Assembly: GCA_023974075.1 (NCBI GenBank)
Contig: CM043785.1
Span: 22,075,169-22,139,168, forward strand
DNA length: 64,000 nucleotides
Origin: Chaenocephalus aceratus
Lineage: Eukaryota; Chordata; Actinopteri; Perciformes; Channichthyidae
Reading direction: 5' to 3'
In this document: positions 52,393 through 64,000 of the stretch, piece after piece
How positions within the stretch are numbered: the stretch's first letter is position 1
Layout of the letters: every line of letters starts with the position of its first letter
Notes under the pieces: model-generated
Told to the model about the DNA's origin: nothing
Databases searched by the model: none
Seen by the model: the letters and a program-made list of their open reading frames with translations, nothing else
Translations under genes and position numbers: made by a program

Positions 52393-52966
52393 AGTGGGGG
52401 CTCGTCCGAGATAATTTCCGGTGCTGGATAAAGGACATGGTGACCTATTTCAGTCAGGGAGTGTTCACACAGCTGGTTGGTTGACTCTGAGTTTGTAGGG
52501 GAAAATAGGTCAGGTTGATCTTACTCTGTCTAAGTAACTGGTCTTACTCACAGTTGTGTTTCTGTCCAAGGCAAGCTATGTTTTCCGGTATTGCTGTTTT
52601 ATGTTAAAGGCTGTCAAATGTTTGGAACCCTTATTCCTGTTAGGTATAAGCAATGAGAGACACAAGTTGTCTCCATTGAACCTTTTTTTGTTTTTGTTTG
52701 TTATTTTTGTGTAGTAAGTGGCTAGAGCATTTGCTCGGGTGCACTCCATGACTGCCTAGGTGATTTTCAATTGCTGAGAATTAACCGGGTCACTGGGCTT
52801 TTGTGCTTAAAATCCTACCACAATTCTACACGAAGACTAGGGTTGAGTGAGTCAGTAAGCATTTGGTAAGGTAGTTAGCCAGAGGAGTGGGGTCTCCATA
52901 TGTAAAACTGTCTTTCACTATCAGTTACTGCTGGAAAAACCTTGCCTTGCGTCGGTAAATAATCAA

Positions 52967-54616
52967 ATGGCTTCTATTGAAGATTTTGTTGAATCCCCAA
53001 ATGAGGATTTGTTGAGTACTTATAAAAAAGATCAGCTTTTGAGAGTGGCTGACCATTACGGTCTTGAACTTCCCAAAAAATTGAATAAAGAGGAGTTGTT
53101 GGTAGAAATAAAGGCACAGTTAGTGGAAAAAAGTGTTTTGTCTGTCTTTCTGGGGCCTACCTCCCAACAGTCAATTGAGTCAGGTAAAGTTTCAGGTATG
53201 GTTCCAATCCTGTCTGGACTTGGGGTTGGACTGTCATTTAAAGAACAGAAGGAGCTTCTAATGCTACACTTGGAACGTGATGTGGAGATAGAAAAGTTGA
53301 GACAAAATGCCCGTCTTCAGGAAGCAGAGATGGCTTCTAGACAAAAACTAGACTTGTAGCGCTACAGATTGGAGCTGATGAGTGAAGGTAAGCTTCCAGC
53401 TGAGACCAGGAGAGCTGCAGAGACTGTATGTCAAGCATTTGATATTGCTGTTAATTTGAGGATAGTTCCGAGGTTCAACGAAAAGGACCCAGACATTTTC
53501 TTTGTGTTATTTGAGCGTCTAGCTGAGGCACGAGACTGGTCTGATGTTGAGCGCACCCTTCTGCTTCAGTGTGTCTTCACTGGAAAGGCCCAGGAGGCTT
53601 TCGCTGCCATGACTGCTGAAGACAGTAGCAATTACCAGTTGGTGAAAGCTGCTGTGCTTCAGGAATTTGAGTTAGTACCTGAAGCATATCGACAGCGCTT
53701 TAGGTTACTCAGAAAAGAGAAGCAGTCACATATGGAGTTTGCTCGTGATTTAACCACTAGTTTCAACCGTTGGTGTGTTTCCTCACAGGTAAAAACTCTG
53801 GAAGATCTGCAGGAGCTTATCTTGCTTGAGCAATTAAAAGGTACCTTGCCTGACCGTGTTGTTACCTACATTAATGAGCAGAAAGTAAACAGAGTTTCAG
53901 AGGCAGCCAAGCTGGCAGATGAGTTTACTCTGACCCATAAGGTGTTTTTTGGCGACAGCCGTAGTCGTGGAGATGCAGGATACAAAGAGAGTAGTGCGGG
54001 GGCTCACTTCAGTAAAGGTGTTTCAGAAGGAAAAGATAAGTTTCCAGCTAGGATTGACCATGGGAATCGGGGTAAGTTTGACCCCAATCGTGTCTGTAAT
54101 TACTGTTTTAATAAAGGACACTGGAGAAACGATTGTCCTGAGTGGAAGAGAAAGTCCAGGCCTGGGCCTGTGTCGGCAAAAGCGTCTGGGGCTGTAGCAT
54201 TGTTACGTGCAGTAGAAAGGGAAAATGTCATTGTGGCTGTGAGGAAACACACTCAGTCCTCCTTATCTGAATCGGTAATTCAGGCTCTTGTCAGTGAACA
54301 TGAGGAGATAGACCCTGGTTATAAAGCTTTTGTGTCTGATGGTTTTGTTTCACTGGTCGGGAGTAAAGAGAAAGTACCGGTAAAGATATTAAGGGACTCA
54401 GGGGCGTTGGACTCGTTTATTGTTGGTTCTGTGTTACCTTTCTCTCCTAAAACAGACACCGGTTCCAGTGTTGAGGTCCGGGGGATGGGATTAACCGTCT
54501 TCTCTGCTCCACAGCATAAACTAACATTAGTCTCCAGTCTGCTGCAAGGGGAAGTGGTCAGGGGTGTGTCCTTCTCTGCTGCCTATGGGGGGCATACAGA
54601 TCATCTTGGGAAATGA
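52967..54616 (+). pseudogene. Retrotransposon gag and protease, broken
   Basis: Gag starts MASIEDFVESPNEDL and has an in-frame TAG at 53357-53359, after which the same frame continues. The central part has the SCAN-like look of Gmr1 gag proteins (YINEQKVNRVSEAAKLADEF). A zinc knuckle, CNYCFNKGHWRNDC, lies at about 54092-54133 and a protease-like DSGA at about 54396. A shift in a run of G near 54585 ends the frame at 54616. Confidence 0.8.
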
Positions 54617-54691
54617 CCTGGCTGGTGATCGGGTTGGCCTGAGTCTCCAATCTCCCAGGTAGAAGGTGCCAAGTTCCCCAAAACCACTTCT

Positions 54692-56090
54692 GTGATGCCT
54701 GCCAGCGGCGCAGTAACACGTGCTGCCAGCCGTATTGTTTGTGACCTTACAAAAGATAAGAAAAAACAATCTGTATTTCCTGTGCCTACCTTTCCTTTGC
54801 CTTTGTCTTGTAGCGACCTTGGGAAAGAGCAAAAGAACAATCCCACCCTGCAGGCTCTGTACAGCCAAGTTCTACCGGATGAGGAGTTCAGAAGTGCAGC
54901 CCGTGGTTATTTTCTCCAGGACGGTTTGTTGGTGAGAAAGTGGGTTCCCCAGGGAGATTGTTTTATGGGTGAGGAAGTTGTGCAAGTTGTGTTACCCAGT
55001 AAGTTAAGACTCACTGTGCTTCAGACTGCTCATGATGGCATTGCAGGTCATCTACTGTAGGTGTGAAGAAAACATATAATCGGGTTGGCCGTTATTTTTA
55101 CTGGCCACTTCTGAAGAAAGACATTGCTGCTTTCATTAAAACTTGCAACACTTGTCAGTTGACTGGCAAACCGAATCGGGTCATTAAACCTGCGCCTCTG
55201 TATCCAATTCCAGTTGTTGGTAATCCATTTGAGCATCTGATTGTAGATTGTGTTGGACCATTACCACGCTCCAAAGCAGGGAACAACTTTTTGCTTACAG
55301 TCATGTGTCAGGCTACACGTTATCCTGCTGCCTATCCCCTTAGGAATATCACCACCAGGTCAGTTGTAAAAGCACTGACACAATTTATAACTATTTTTGG
55401 TCTCCCGAAGATTATCCAGTCAGATCAGGGGACTAACTTCACTTCAAAGTTGTTTGCAGAGGTGTTACAGCAGTTGAATCAAACATTCACAGTCAAGTGC
55501 CTATCATCCTCAGAGCCAGGGAGCACTTGAGAGGTTCCACCAATCCTTGAAGTCTCTCCTCCGGTCATATTGTACGGAGTTGGAACGTGACTGGGAAGAA
55601 GGGTTACCCTGGTTGATGCTGGCGGCAAGGGAGGTTTCACAGGGGAGTTTAGGTTTTAGCCCTAATGACCTGGTTTTTGGTCACAATGTAAGGGGCCCGT
55701 TGGCCACCCTACACGAGGATTGGCAAGCCAAGAAGGCCCCGTCAAGTTTGATAGACTATGTCCATGGTTTCAAACACCGCTTGTATCGGGCTAATCAAAT
55801 GGCAAGAGAAAAGCTACAGTCTGCTCAAACTAAAATGAAAAGCCTCTATGATCGACGTGCAGAACTTTGTGAGTTGAGTCCTGGGGATCAGGTTTTAGCA
55901 CTGCTGCCTGTAGTTGGCTCCCCGTTTCAGGCCAAGTTCTCTGGCCCTTATACAGTGTCGAAGAAGTTGTCAGACCTCAACTATTTGATAGCGACCCCTG
56001 ACCGGAAGAAGTCGGTGCAGTCTTGCCATATAAACTTGCTAAAACCGTATTTTTCCCGTAAACCTGTGCCAGGTGTGGTTTGTTCTGTTT
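54692..56090 (+). pseudogene. Retrotransposon integrase, broken
   Basis: Zinc-binding region HDGIAGH ... CNTC (55029-55155), interrupted by a stop/frameshift at 55058-55065. Catalytic core with VDCVGPLP and SDQGTNF Asp residues; the Glu motif follows a frameshift near 55500. A GPY/F module (FSGPYTV) is at about 55939. It lies before the reverse transcriptase, the reverse of most Ty3/Gypsy elements. Confidence 0.8.
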
Positions 56091-56229
56091 CCTCAGATGC
56101 TGCAGTGGTGACAGTGGGTCACCCGTCACCATCTCTGGATGTGGGGGCAGGGGTTAAGGTTGAAGAGGAGTATTCCCCAGACGATGGTCTGTTGAGAGGA
56201 CGGCTTAAGAATTCGGAGTCACTGGCTAA

Positions 56230-57632
56230 TCTTGGTGGAATGCTGGGTCATTTAACCGAACCGCGGCACACAGAGTTGGTCGATCTAGTTAAAAACTACC
56301 CCTGCCTGTTTGGAGACACTCCATCTCGCACCCACCTTATAGAACACGATATTGAGGTGGGTGATGCTAAACCGGTACGACAGCGTTTTTACCGCATGTC
56401 TCCGGACAAACGAGAGCATTTAGAGGCAGAAGTTAAGTATATGCTGGAGAATAACATTGCTGAGCCGTGTGCTTCTAGTTGGTCTTCTCATTGTTTGCTG
56501 GTTACGAAACCAGATGGTACATTTAGACCATGTACTGATCTCCGCAAGGTGAATTTAGTGACCAAACCTGACTCGTTTCCACTCCCTCGCATGGAGGACT
56601 GTGTGGACCAGGTCGGTTCTGCTAAGTTTGTCAGTAAATTTGACCTGCTAAAGGGTTACTGGCAGGTCCCGTTAACGGCAAGAGCTAGGGAGATCGCCTC
56701 ATTTATCACGTCCAGTGGGTTGTACTCATACACCGTAATGCCATTTGGGTTACGAAATGCCCCAGCCACGTTTCAACGCCTGATGAACCAGGTTGTGTCA
56801 GGTCTTGCTGGCTGTGCTGTGTATCTGGATGATGTTGTGGTATACAGTGACACTTGGGAGGAACATCTCCAACACATTAATGCACTGTTTGAACGTCTTG
56901 CCTGGGCTTGTCTGACCGTTAACTTGGCAAAGTGTGAGTTTGCTAAGGCAACGGTCACCTACCTGGGTAAAGTAGTTGGCCAAGGACAGGTTAAGCCAGT
57001 GAGGGCAAAGGTGCTGGCAATTGACCGGTTCCCTGTTCCCACAACCAGAAAATAACTCTCTCGTTTTCTGGGCATGGTGGGGTACTATCGTGGGTTCTGT
57101 CAGAATTTCTCTACGGTGGTTGCGCCCCTCACCTCTTTTCTCAGCCCTAAGGTCAAGTTTGAATGGTCTCCTCGATGTCAACAGGCTTTTGAGGCTGCTC
57201 AAACTGTGTTGTGCTCGGCTCCTGTCCTAGCAGCTCCCCAGATGGACCAGCCCTTCATTCTTCATGTGGATGCTAGTAAGGTTGGAGCTGGGGCAGTACT
57301 CGCGCAGGTTGATGAGAGCGGCTCCGAATGCCCGGTAAGTTTCTTCTCTAAGAAATGTAACTCATCAATTAAACTATTCGATCATTGAAAAGGAGGCACT
57401 GGCACTCATCTGGGCGTTAACACATTTTGAGGTGTATGTTGGGAGTGGAGTTGGGCCCTTGGTGGTCTATACAGATCATAACCCCCTAACCTTTCTGCAC
57501 TCGCTCCAGAATCCAAATCAACGCCTTATGCGTTGGTGTCTCTTCCTCCAGCCTTTTCATCTGGACATCAGGCATGTCAAAGGTGTGGATAGTACAGTGG
57601 CTGATGCCATGTCCAGGGCTATAACCTCCTAG
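56230..57632 (+). pseudogene. Retrotransposon reverse transcriptase and RNase H, broken
   Basis: RT motifs: CTDLRKVN, KFDLLKGYWQVPLT, MPFGLRNAPATFQ and YLDDVVVYS (active site, about 56821). A single TAA at 57053-57055 is followed in the same frame by LSRFLGMVGYYRG. The RNase H starts near 57200 (LHVDASKVGAGAVL) and shifts frame near 57370, then continues with YTDHNPLTFL and DAMSRA to the stop at 57630. Confidence 0.85.
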
Positions 57633-57866
57633 GTTAACTAGTGTTTTTCTCCCTGCAGGAGTGTCTGTTTTTTCTGTTTTGCCCTCTCTTAAAATGCTTC
57701 TTAGGTACCAAAGTTGCTGAGGGGTTGAGCAAGAGGCTACAGATGTGCTTGCAGGTTGTACGAACATTTCAAGGTTAACTTTGGTTGTGTCTATTGTGTT
57801 TGGTGGTTGTGTTTTTGTGCCTCAGGTTGGAGGATCCTAGTGGGTCCTCCATTTTAAGGGAGGGGG

Positions 57867-58254
57867 TGTGACGACCCCTCCCCCCTTCTGCCTGGCTGTG
57901 CTCCCTGCCTTGCTGTCCTCTGGCAGGTACTGGGAGTGTCGTCCTGTTTGTGCCCGCCCATCTAGAGGCGGAGCCACAAGAAGGTATAAAGGTTGCCCAG
58001 CTGCAAGGATCACTCTCTGATTCAGATCCTGGCATGCTGCAGCAACCTCAGCCTACAGCCTGTGCTAGGTTTGATGCACCCTCCAACATGCTACAACACC
58101 CTTCCACACACCCACACACTGCTCACACTACTGACAGTCTGATTATTACATACATTATACATCAGAGGTGTTCTTCAACAATCTGTTAAATAAACATATA
58201 TTTTCATTTAACTCTGTGTGGCCTCCCTGTTTGTTCCAGCCTTTGGAAGGTTGT

Positions 58255-58258
<4 letters not shown>
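57867..58258 (+). repeat. Right LTR
   Basis: 392 bp, starting directly after the purine run. It contains an extra CACACCCA near 58107. A (TA)n tract follows at 58259-58297. Confidence 0.9.
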
Positions 58259-58298
<40 letters not shown>

Positions 58299-59964
58299 TT
58301 ATAATAAAAGTAATATTAACTTTATTTAATACAACATTTACGGTACAAGATTTAATCATACAGCCCATGTAGTATGATAATTAATTACAGCAAACATGTG
58401 CAATATATCCATTATTACAGCTCCGTGGGGTGGCACTGCAGTAAGACGATATGGGTCCGTTCTTATTGTGCATCCATGGGTAAAGATAAACGCAACTCAC
58501 ATTGGTTTCTCAAACAGCATCTCTGTAAACTACATGTATTCACTGAATTTCACTCTCTGCCTTTAACGGCTCGTTGTAGCTCCAATAGCTCCAGCCCCCA
58601 CCCTCCCTGTGAGCACAGTGTGCTCTGATTGGTCGGGACACGTACTGTAACATGAACGTGCCGGGGTGGCGCGGTCCCGTGGGTTAGATGCACGTTCATA
58701 ATGCAGAGGGAAATAACTCTTAGAATAACGTTATCAGCACATTATTACAACTTGAGGAACGAATGTTTTAATAAGGGCTATACAAGTGTTCATACTGGGT
58801 AGTTTTTTAGTTTAAAAAAATTATCCAACGATTTACAGACCACTCTTTCCCCATGTAAGTCAATGGAAAAAGTGTTTCCGGGCCCAGCAACCAACCTAAA
58901 GGAAGTGTTGTACCGCCGTTTGGCCAGTACGAATATTTTCATCTGAGTCCGGCGCACTTCCTGGGGGCTTGGACAAAATGGCCCAACTTTTGAGAGAGCG
59001 AAACATCACATATTACCCAGCATGCCTGAGAAGTACCCGTATGTGCACTCATAGAGCACGCGCAACTTTAACCAAATGCTCGTTCACATCAAGCACGTCA
59101 ATTTGCGTACATGTAACAGCACCGCACGTTCATGACAGCATGGTAGGCTACTGGATTTATATTAACGAGGCGGGCAGGGCAGTTAGCAGCTAGCGGCTAG
59201 CTAGTAAATTATGCTAAATTACACATCAATCGTTATGTACTTTTATATTATGCTGACATCAGGATCTAGTGATCCTAGCAACATAGCTTCATTTAGCATG
59301 ATACTTGTGTGGGTTGTACATGAAACCACTTGGTAATATATAAAAATGTATATGTTGAAGCCTGTTATGATCAATTGTGAGTTAAAACTTTATCTAAAAG
59401 TAAAGCTGATGATGGATTACTGTGGTGGAGTTAAAATAACAATAGCCTATTTCTTTTTGAAATGTGATGGAGTAAAAGGATAGTAACTGTGATTATTCAT
59501 GTTAAGTAGCCCAAGTAACTAAAACAATTGCAAGTGCAATACGAAGCTACAGGAACGTTAATCTACGTCGGTAATATTAACTTTATTAATACAAACATTT
59601 ACGGTACAAGATTTACATCATACAGCCCATGTAGAATAATATTTTACAAATGATGAATTACAGCAAACATGTGCAATATATCCATTATTACAGCTCCGTG
59701 GGGTGGCAGTAAGGCGATATGGTCCGTTGTTATTGTGCATCCATGGGTAAAGAGAAACTCATGTAGTACTGAACACGTAACATGAACGTGCCGGGCAGCG
59801 CGGTCCCGTGGGTTAGATGCGCGTTCATAATGCCGAGGGAAATAACTCTCAGAATAACGTTATTAGCACATTTTTACAACTTGAGGAACGAATGTTTTTA
59901 ATAAGGGCTATACAAGTGTTCATACTGGGTAGTTTATTTAGTTTAAAAAAAATTATCCAACGAG

Positions 59965-60115
59965 TTACAGACAACCTGATCTCACCAGAATGCGTGACTC
60001 CACCACGATCCCTTAACACCGCATTGCGTGGTGGACTCACGAACTTTGTTACATTTACGTGTCGGCGGCACCACGCAAACAACCCCAATGTAAAGTGAAT
60101 GAGTCTCTTTTGTCG
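59965..60115. repeat. GC-rich dispersed repeat-like segment
   Basis: Contains CTCACCAGAATGCGTGACTC and short self-complementary stretches around CCACCACG/CGTGGTGG. Differs in composition from its AT-rich surroundings; family unknown. Confidence 0.3.
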
Positions 60116-60444
60116 TGGTGCACACACACATTTCGACAACGTCCTGCAGTGAGCTTTTATTCTATAAAACGTTTTTAAAATCTACTTTATAGCTTGTAGT
60201 AACTCACGGGAGGCTTCTTTTATTTTATTTGTATTCATAATAATTTTTATTTTTCGTCAGAATGTATTATGGTGCATTAGTTACGAATTTTTGTTCTAAA
60301 AAAACAGTGCATTGTGTGTAATACAACTGTGATTTTTATTAAATTAGTTAGTTGTTAAGGAAAGCCAGCGCTTCAGCTGTGTCAAATAGATTGTTCCCTT
60401 TAGTTAATGTTTTTTAAAAGCACATTATATTCCGATTTGATCAT

Positions 60445-60763
60445 GTCCCCTTTATTGTATTACGGAGAGCAATGTGAGCATCCATTCCCATTGGATAACG
60501 GAGGATTTTACCCCGGAAGTAAGTATTCTCCTTACTGTCGATTGATTTTACAGTGATATCTGCATTACTCATCAACTCAAAAACACCAGATTATCCTTGT
60601 TGATTACACAACATTGATTGGGTTAAGTTGTGTGCAATGCTTTTGTAATTTTCCCCTTCGATTCGGAGAAACAATATTTGTTCAGTTTAGGATGGCCGAA
60701 GACACTACACTACCCAGAATCCTCAGCTATTGTCCGCGTTGCCTGAAGCTCTGTGATTGGTTG
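60445..60763. repeat. Left arm of an inverted-repeat pair
   Basis: From GTCCCCTTTATTGTATTACG to CTCTGTGATTGG, the reverse complement of 63650-64000 with small indels. The arms are about 2.9 kb apart. Could be a long-TIR element or a repeat inserted twice. Confidence 0.75.
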
Positions 60764-60769
60764 ACCTCC

Positions 60770-61355
60770 AACTGCATTCCATATGGAAAAAAACGTTTCG
60801 TAAAAGATAAATCATACTTTATTCAGCAGTGCTTGCTTTACTCTTTGAAAGTCATCACATGAATGCATTGTAAATATTACACATCGGTCGTAGTTCTTTA
60901 TTTATCTACAGAGATCTGGCCTCAAATAGACCCGAAACTATTCTTTTACCGTTCTGTTTTAATTTCACAATAAAGTTAGTAGTAATAATTTGTTTTGATA
61001 TTATTGTTTTTTATGAACTACTCATGTTAAGACCATCTTTTCTGTGTTGCTGTGGGGTTTTTCCATCGCTTTTTTGTTACAAATATCAAAAACAATAACA
61101 GAATATATCCGTCGTAAACTAAACCAGAAACAGCAGTATATTTTATTTTGTTAACACTGTAAACTTGACAGCTTTTTAACCTATGTTTTTAACCCATACC
61201 TCCTACTGGTTAAAGCACGTTATTACACGTTTAGAGTAATATTGAAATCTTGAAAAGGGATGAGCAAAATAGCAATTATATACAGTTTTTAATTAACTAT
61301 TTGTAGAGAATAACGAGTAGTGTATATACTTTATAGGGATCTGCAGATACATATT
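60770..61355. other. No gene recognised
   Basis: AT-rich DNA between the left inverted arm and a MITE; no supported frame or RNA gene seen. Confidence 0.4.
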
Positions 61356-61357
61356 TA

Positions 61358-62036
61358 GGCTCAATCCCAAACCACTCCCTCGACCCTACCCCTCCGTGAT
61401 GGAGTGAACTCCGTCTGTAGCCACACTCGCAGCTCAACGAGGCTCCCTCCTGTCAGATGGAGGGAGTAAATACAGCAGCAAGCTTTGGGACGGCCTCCCC
61501 TCTCTCCGGCAGAAACAGGAAATGCCGAAACTGTATCTAACAACGGTTTCAAATCAGCATCTCTTAGAAAAAGTTTAAATGAATAACTCAAATCTTTCAT
61601 TGTGTTTCAAAGCTCTTAGTTTTAAACCTGATGTTTATAAGCTTCTTAGTTTTTGCAACGGTCTGTAAATATACACAACTTTATAATAAAATGCACACAT
61701 TTACCTTTTTCTAGACTAAACACAGGTTTGATCCTAAGTTAAAAACAAATGAGGTCATCATGAGGTTGTTAACATCGCAGTTTATCAGTGGATATTTGCT
61801 GGAACTACTTGTACACAGCGTGTTTCCTGACGGACACACACAGCGTGACGCCGGTCAGGTAGAGACCTGTCTCAAGTCAACACCGCTGCAGACTCGCTGT
61901 TTGAGGGATTGATAGCCCACTCCCCCTCCACACCGCTCCACACTCGTTGCTTTGGAACAGCCCTCAATATGGCGGAGCCTCCGCGTGAACGCGCAAACGG
62001 AGGGGTAGGGTGTAGGGGGCGGTTTGGGAATGGGCC
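61358..62036. mobile_element. 679-bp MITE
   Basis: Inverted ends GGCTCAATCCCAAACCACTC on the left and the near-complement GTTTGGGAATGGGCC on the right, both followed inward by CTACCCCTCCG-type sequence. Flanked by TA on both sides. No coding capacity. Confidence 0.75.
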
Positions 62037-62057
62037 TAAGTCTTCTCAAGCACCAAC

Positions 62058-62130
62058 AATCATTACATTACATTGCATTTAGCTGACGCTTTTATCCAAA
62101 GCGACTTACAATAAGTACATTCGACCAACA
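62058..62130. repeat. Dispersed fish repeat fragment
   Basis: GCATTTAGCTGACGCTTTTA and the following TCCAAAGCGACTTACAATAA form a motif I know from many fish genomes. Family not assigned. Confidence 0.5.
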
Positions 62131-62399
62131 AAATACAAGCTTGAAGAAAACAGAATCATAAAGTACATCAGGTTTCATAGAGCCAAAACATTTCAAGTGC
62201 TACTCAACTGGCTTTAGATAAGCCAGTTCTCCAATCAAATATCTCTCCTGATTGTTGGCACTTGACAATCACCTTCCCTGAATTTTACTCAGGTGTAACT
62301 AAAGTCTGCTTTAAGGGTTGTTTATATTTCACATCATTAATCAGAATTTATAAAGTAACTAAAATAAATGTGGTGCAGTAAAAATACCAGGTTAACCTT

Positions 62400-63010
62400 A
62401 AAGAAAGCCCTCAGGATTATAAAAGACCCCCATCACCCCAGCCACAAACTGTTCTGTCTGCTGCCGTCTGGCACAACAGCTACATTCTAGGAGAGGATGT
62501 GGCTGTTGTGGAGGACTATAGTACCTGGGAGTGCACTTATGGGCTGAACTGGAGGATCAACACTGACGCTGTGTACAAGAAGGGGATGAGCAGACTCTAT
62601 TTTCTGAGGAAGCTGAGATCCTTCCACGTGTGCAGCAAGTTGCTGGAGATCTTCTAGTCTGTTGTGGCCAGTGCACTCTTCTTTGCTGCGGTCTGCTGGG
62701 GGGGCAGCATCAGAGCCGGTGACACCAGCAGGATCAATAAACTGATCAGGAAAGCTGGGTCTGTCATCGGCATCAAGCTGGACCCCTTTGAAGCTGTGGT
62801 GGAGAGGAGGACACTGAACAGGCTGTTGTCCATGATGGATAACCCACCCATCCTCTCCACCTGCAGCTGGACAGACAGCGGAGCTCCTTCTCCAACAGAC
62901 TGCTGCAGCTCCGCTGTCACAAGGACTCATACAGGAACACATTCCTGCCCACTGCAATAACTCTGTACAACAAATCACCTCTGGCTGGAAGAGAACTCTC
63001 TGCTCCATAG
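62400..63010 (+). pseudogene. Non-LTR retrotransposon ORF2 C-terminal fragment
   Basis: In-frame segments such as KKGMSRLYFLRKLRSF, AVCWGGSIRAGD, INKLIRKAGSVIG and NRLLSMMDNP are typical of the C-terminal region of fish LINE ORF2 proteins. A TAG interrupts near 62655 and later frameshifts follow. A related 3' scrap with SCPQAI-like coding potential lies at 63295-63380. Clade not decided. Confidence 0.65.
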
Positions 63011-63649
63011 TTTCTCTAATACAACCTCGCTGTACATTGTACACATATATAATCTGTTCAATATTTGATATTCCATATTCCATTGTCATATATTTTGAAT
63101 ATGTATATTTGCATATATAATATCTACATGTATGTTTTCTATTTCAACACGTATATTTTCTATTTTCTTTTTTTTCTATTCTTGTTTATTAGTGGTTTTG
63201 TTTTATTGTAAAATGCCTTGTCTTTTATGCTGCTGCAACAAAAACAATGTCCCAAATTGGGATCAATAAAGTACAATCTTATCTTATTTTATTTTATCTT
63301 ACATCCGGACTAAAATCACCAGACTCAGGGACAGTTTCATCCCACAGGCCATAAGACTATTAAACACCTGAACTTTGAAATAACATCCATAGCATTAATC
63401 TGGCTGCTACTTAGAAATAATTTGTCTAATATATCATATTCCAATCCCGTGTATAGACTCTTATTGCACTATTTCACTTTTTACTATTTTTCTTTTTGTA
63501 TTGACTTGCACTATTTTTTCTGTGTATCTGTTTTATTGTGTTGCACTGTTGGAGGAGCCTGTGACCTAGTGTGCCGTCGATGGGTTTCATTCCATTTCAA
63601 AATGCTGTTTGTCGCTCAGCGTAAACTTTGCGCACTGCCACTCCAACAT

Positions 63650-64000
63650 CCAATCACAGAGCTTGAGGACAAATCGGGTTTGTCAAGCAAAGCACATGGT
63701 GTAGTCCCAAACGATAGCTGAGGATTCTGGGTAGTGTAGTGTCTTCGGCCATCCTAAACTGAACACTATTTGTTTCTCCGAATCGAAGGGGAAAATTACA
63801 AAAGCATTGTACACAACTTAAGCCAATCAATGTTGGGTAATCAACAAGGATAATCTGGTGTTTTTGAGTTGATGAGTAGTGCATATATCACTGTAAAATC
63901 AATCGACAGTAAGGGGAATACTTACTTCCGGGTGTAAAATCCTCCGTTATCCAATGGGAATGGACGCTCACATTGCTCTCCGTAATACAATAAAGGGGAC
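63650..64000. repeat. Right arm of the inverted-repeat pair, reaching the window end
   Basis: Reverse complement of 60445-60763. The pairing runs to the last base, so the true end of the repeat lies outside. Confidence 0.75.

Larger units (their letters stand above)
52007..58258 (+). mobile_element. Ty3/Gypsy LTR retrotransposon of Gmr1-like organisation
   Basis: LTRs 52007-52392 and 57867-58258 are nearly identical, starting TGTG and ending AACA. The primer-binding site TGGGGGCTCGTCCGAGAT begins at 52395 and matches a tRNA-Pro type. A polypurine run (AAGGGAGGGGG) precedes the right LTR. Domain order is gag, protease, integrase, reverse transcriptase, RNase H, unusual for Ty3/Gypsy and characteristic of Gmr1-like elements. 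Several stops and frameshifts break the frames, so this copy is not autonomous. It lies in a TA repeat, so the target duplication cannot be defined. Confidence 0.9.
51645..59960. repeat. Duplicated repeat block, one copy split by the LTR element
   Basis: 51645-51985 is repeated at 58975-59300 (both start AAAATGGCCCAACTTTTGAG), and 58308-58850 is repeated at 59570-59960 (both with AACATTTACGGTACAAGATT). This fits a ~1.3-kb tandem duplication, with the retrotransposon inserted into the first copy at a TA-rich site. Identity of the unit is unknown. Confidence 0.6.

Noticed and set aside
62487..63089. 200-codon minus-strand frame
   Set aside because: It is antisense to a recognisable plus-strand LINE ORF2 fragment.

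Overview
The window reads as nuclear DNA of a bony, probably teleost, fish. The evidence is a cluster of small, intron-split, secreted genes with the signature of the secretory calcium-binding phosphoprotein (SCPP) family: a 5'UTR exon, then a signal-peptide exon, then short phase-0 exons rich in P/Q, S/D/E or H/R. The surrounding repeats are fish-like too: an L2-type LINE, a Gmr1-like Ty3/Gypsy element, many MITEs and long CA/TG tracts. SCPP proteins belong to bone, tooth and scale mineralisation; the exact orthologues are not assignable here, so the gene types are called A, B and C.

Positions 1-39,503 are an amplified SCPP array. One unit of about 7.4 kb holds gene C (RGD-containing, basic, many micro-exons), gene A (acidic Ser/Asp segment plus an Ala-Pro-Val minisatellite) and gene B (P/Q-rich, ODAM/SCPP5-like, ending FPFLFEP). 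Within a unit C and A diverge, A and B are co-directional, and B and C converge with poly(A) signals about 30 bp apart. The order is C1(-) A1(+) B1(+) C2(-) | centre | C3(+) B2(-) A2(-) C4(+) B3(-) A3(-) C5(+) B4(-) A4(-) C6(+) B5(-, truncated). The left part is a near-perfect mirror image of the right part about position 12,584, so this is a giant palindrome (arms over 11 kb) joined to tandem repeats. At the centre sits a 2.6-kb nested fold-back repeat. C1 has a 1,240-bp DNA transposon inside a 21-bp coding exon, C6 is destroyed by a 1.3-kb deletion, and B5 is cut off at the array edge.

Positions 39,503-51,000 hold remnants and diverged members of the same family: gene D (42.2-42.6 kb, -), a shortened A gene (A6, 48.5 kb, +), a B promoter with its first exon only (49.2 kb) and an orphan D-like last exon (50.5 kb). 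They are mixed with a possible hAT relic, an L2 LINE with an open reverse transcriptase frame, a TTAA-flanked MITE and a second copy of the transposon found in C1.

Positions 51,000-64,000 are repeat-dominated: a 6.25-kb LTR retrotransposon whose integrase lies before reverse transcriptase (Gmr1-type order), duplicated flanking repeats, a 679-bp MITE, non-LTR fragments and a 3.5-kb inverted-repeat pair that reaches the window end. No host gene is visible there.
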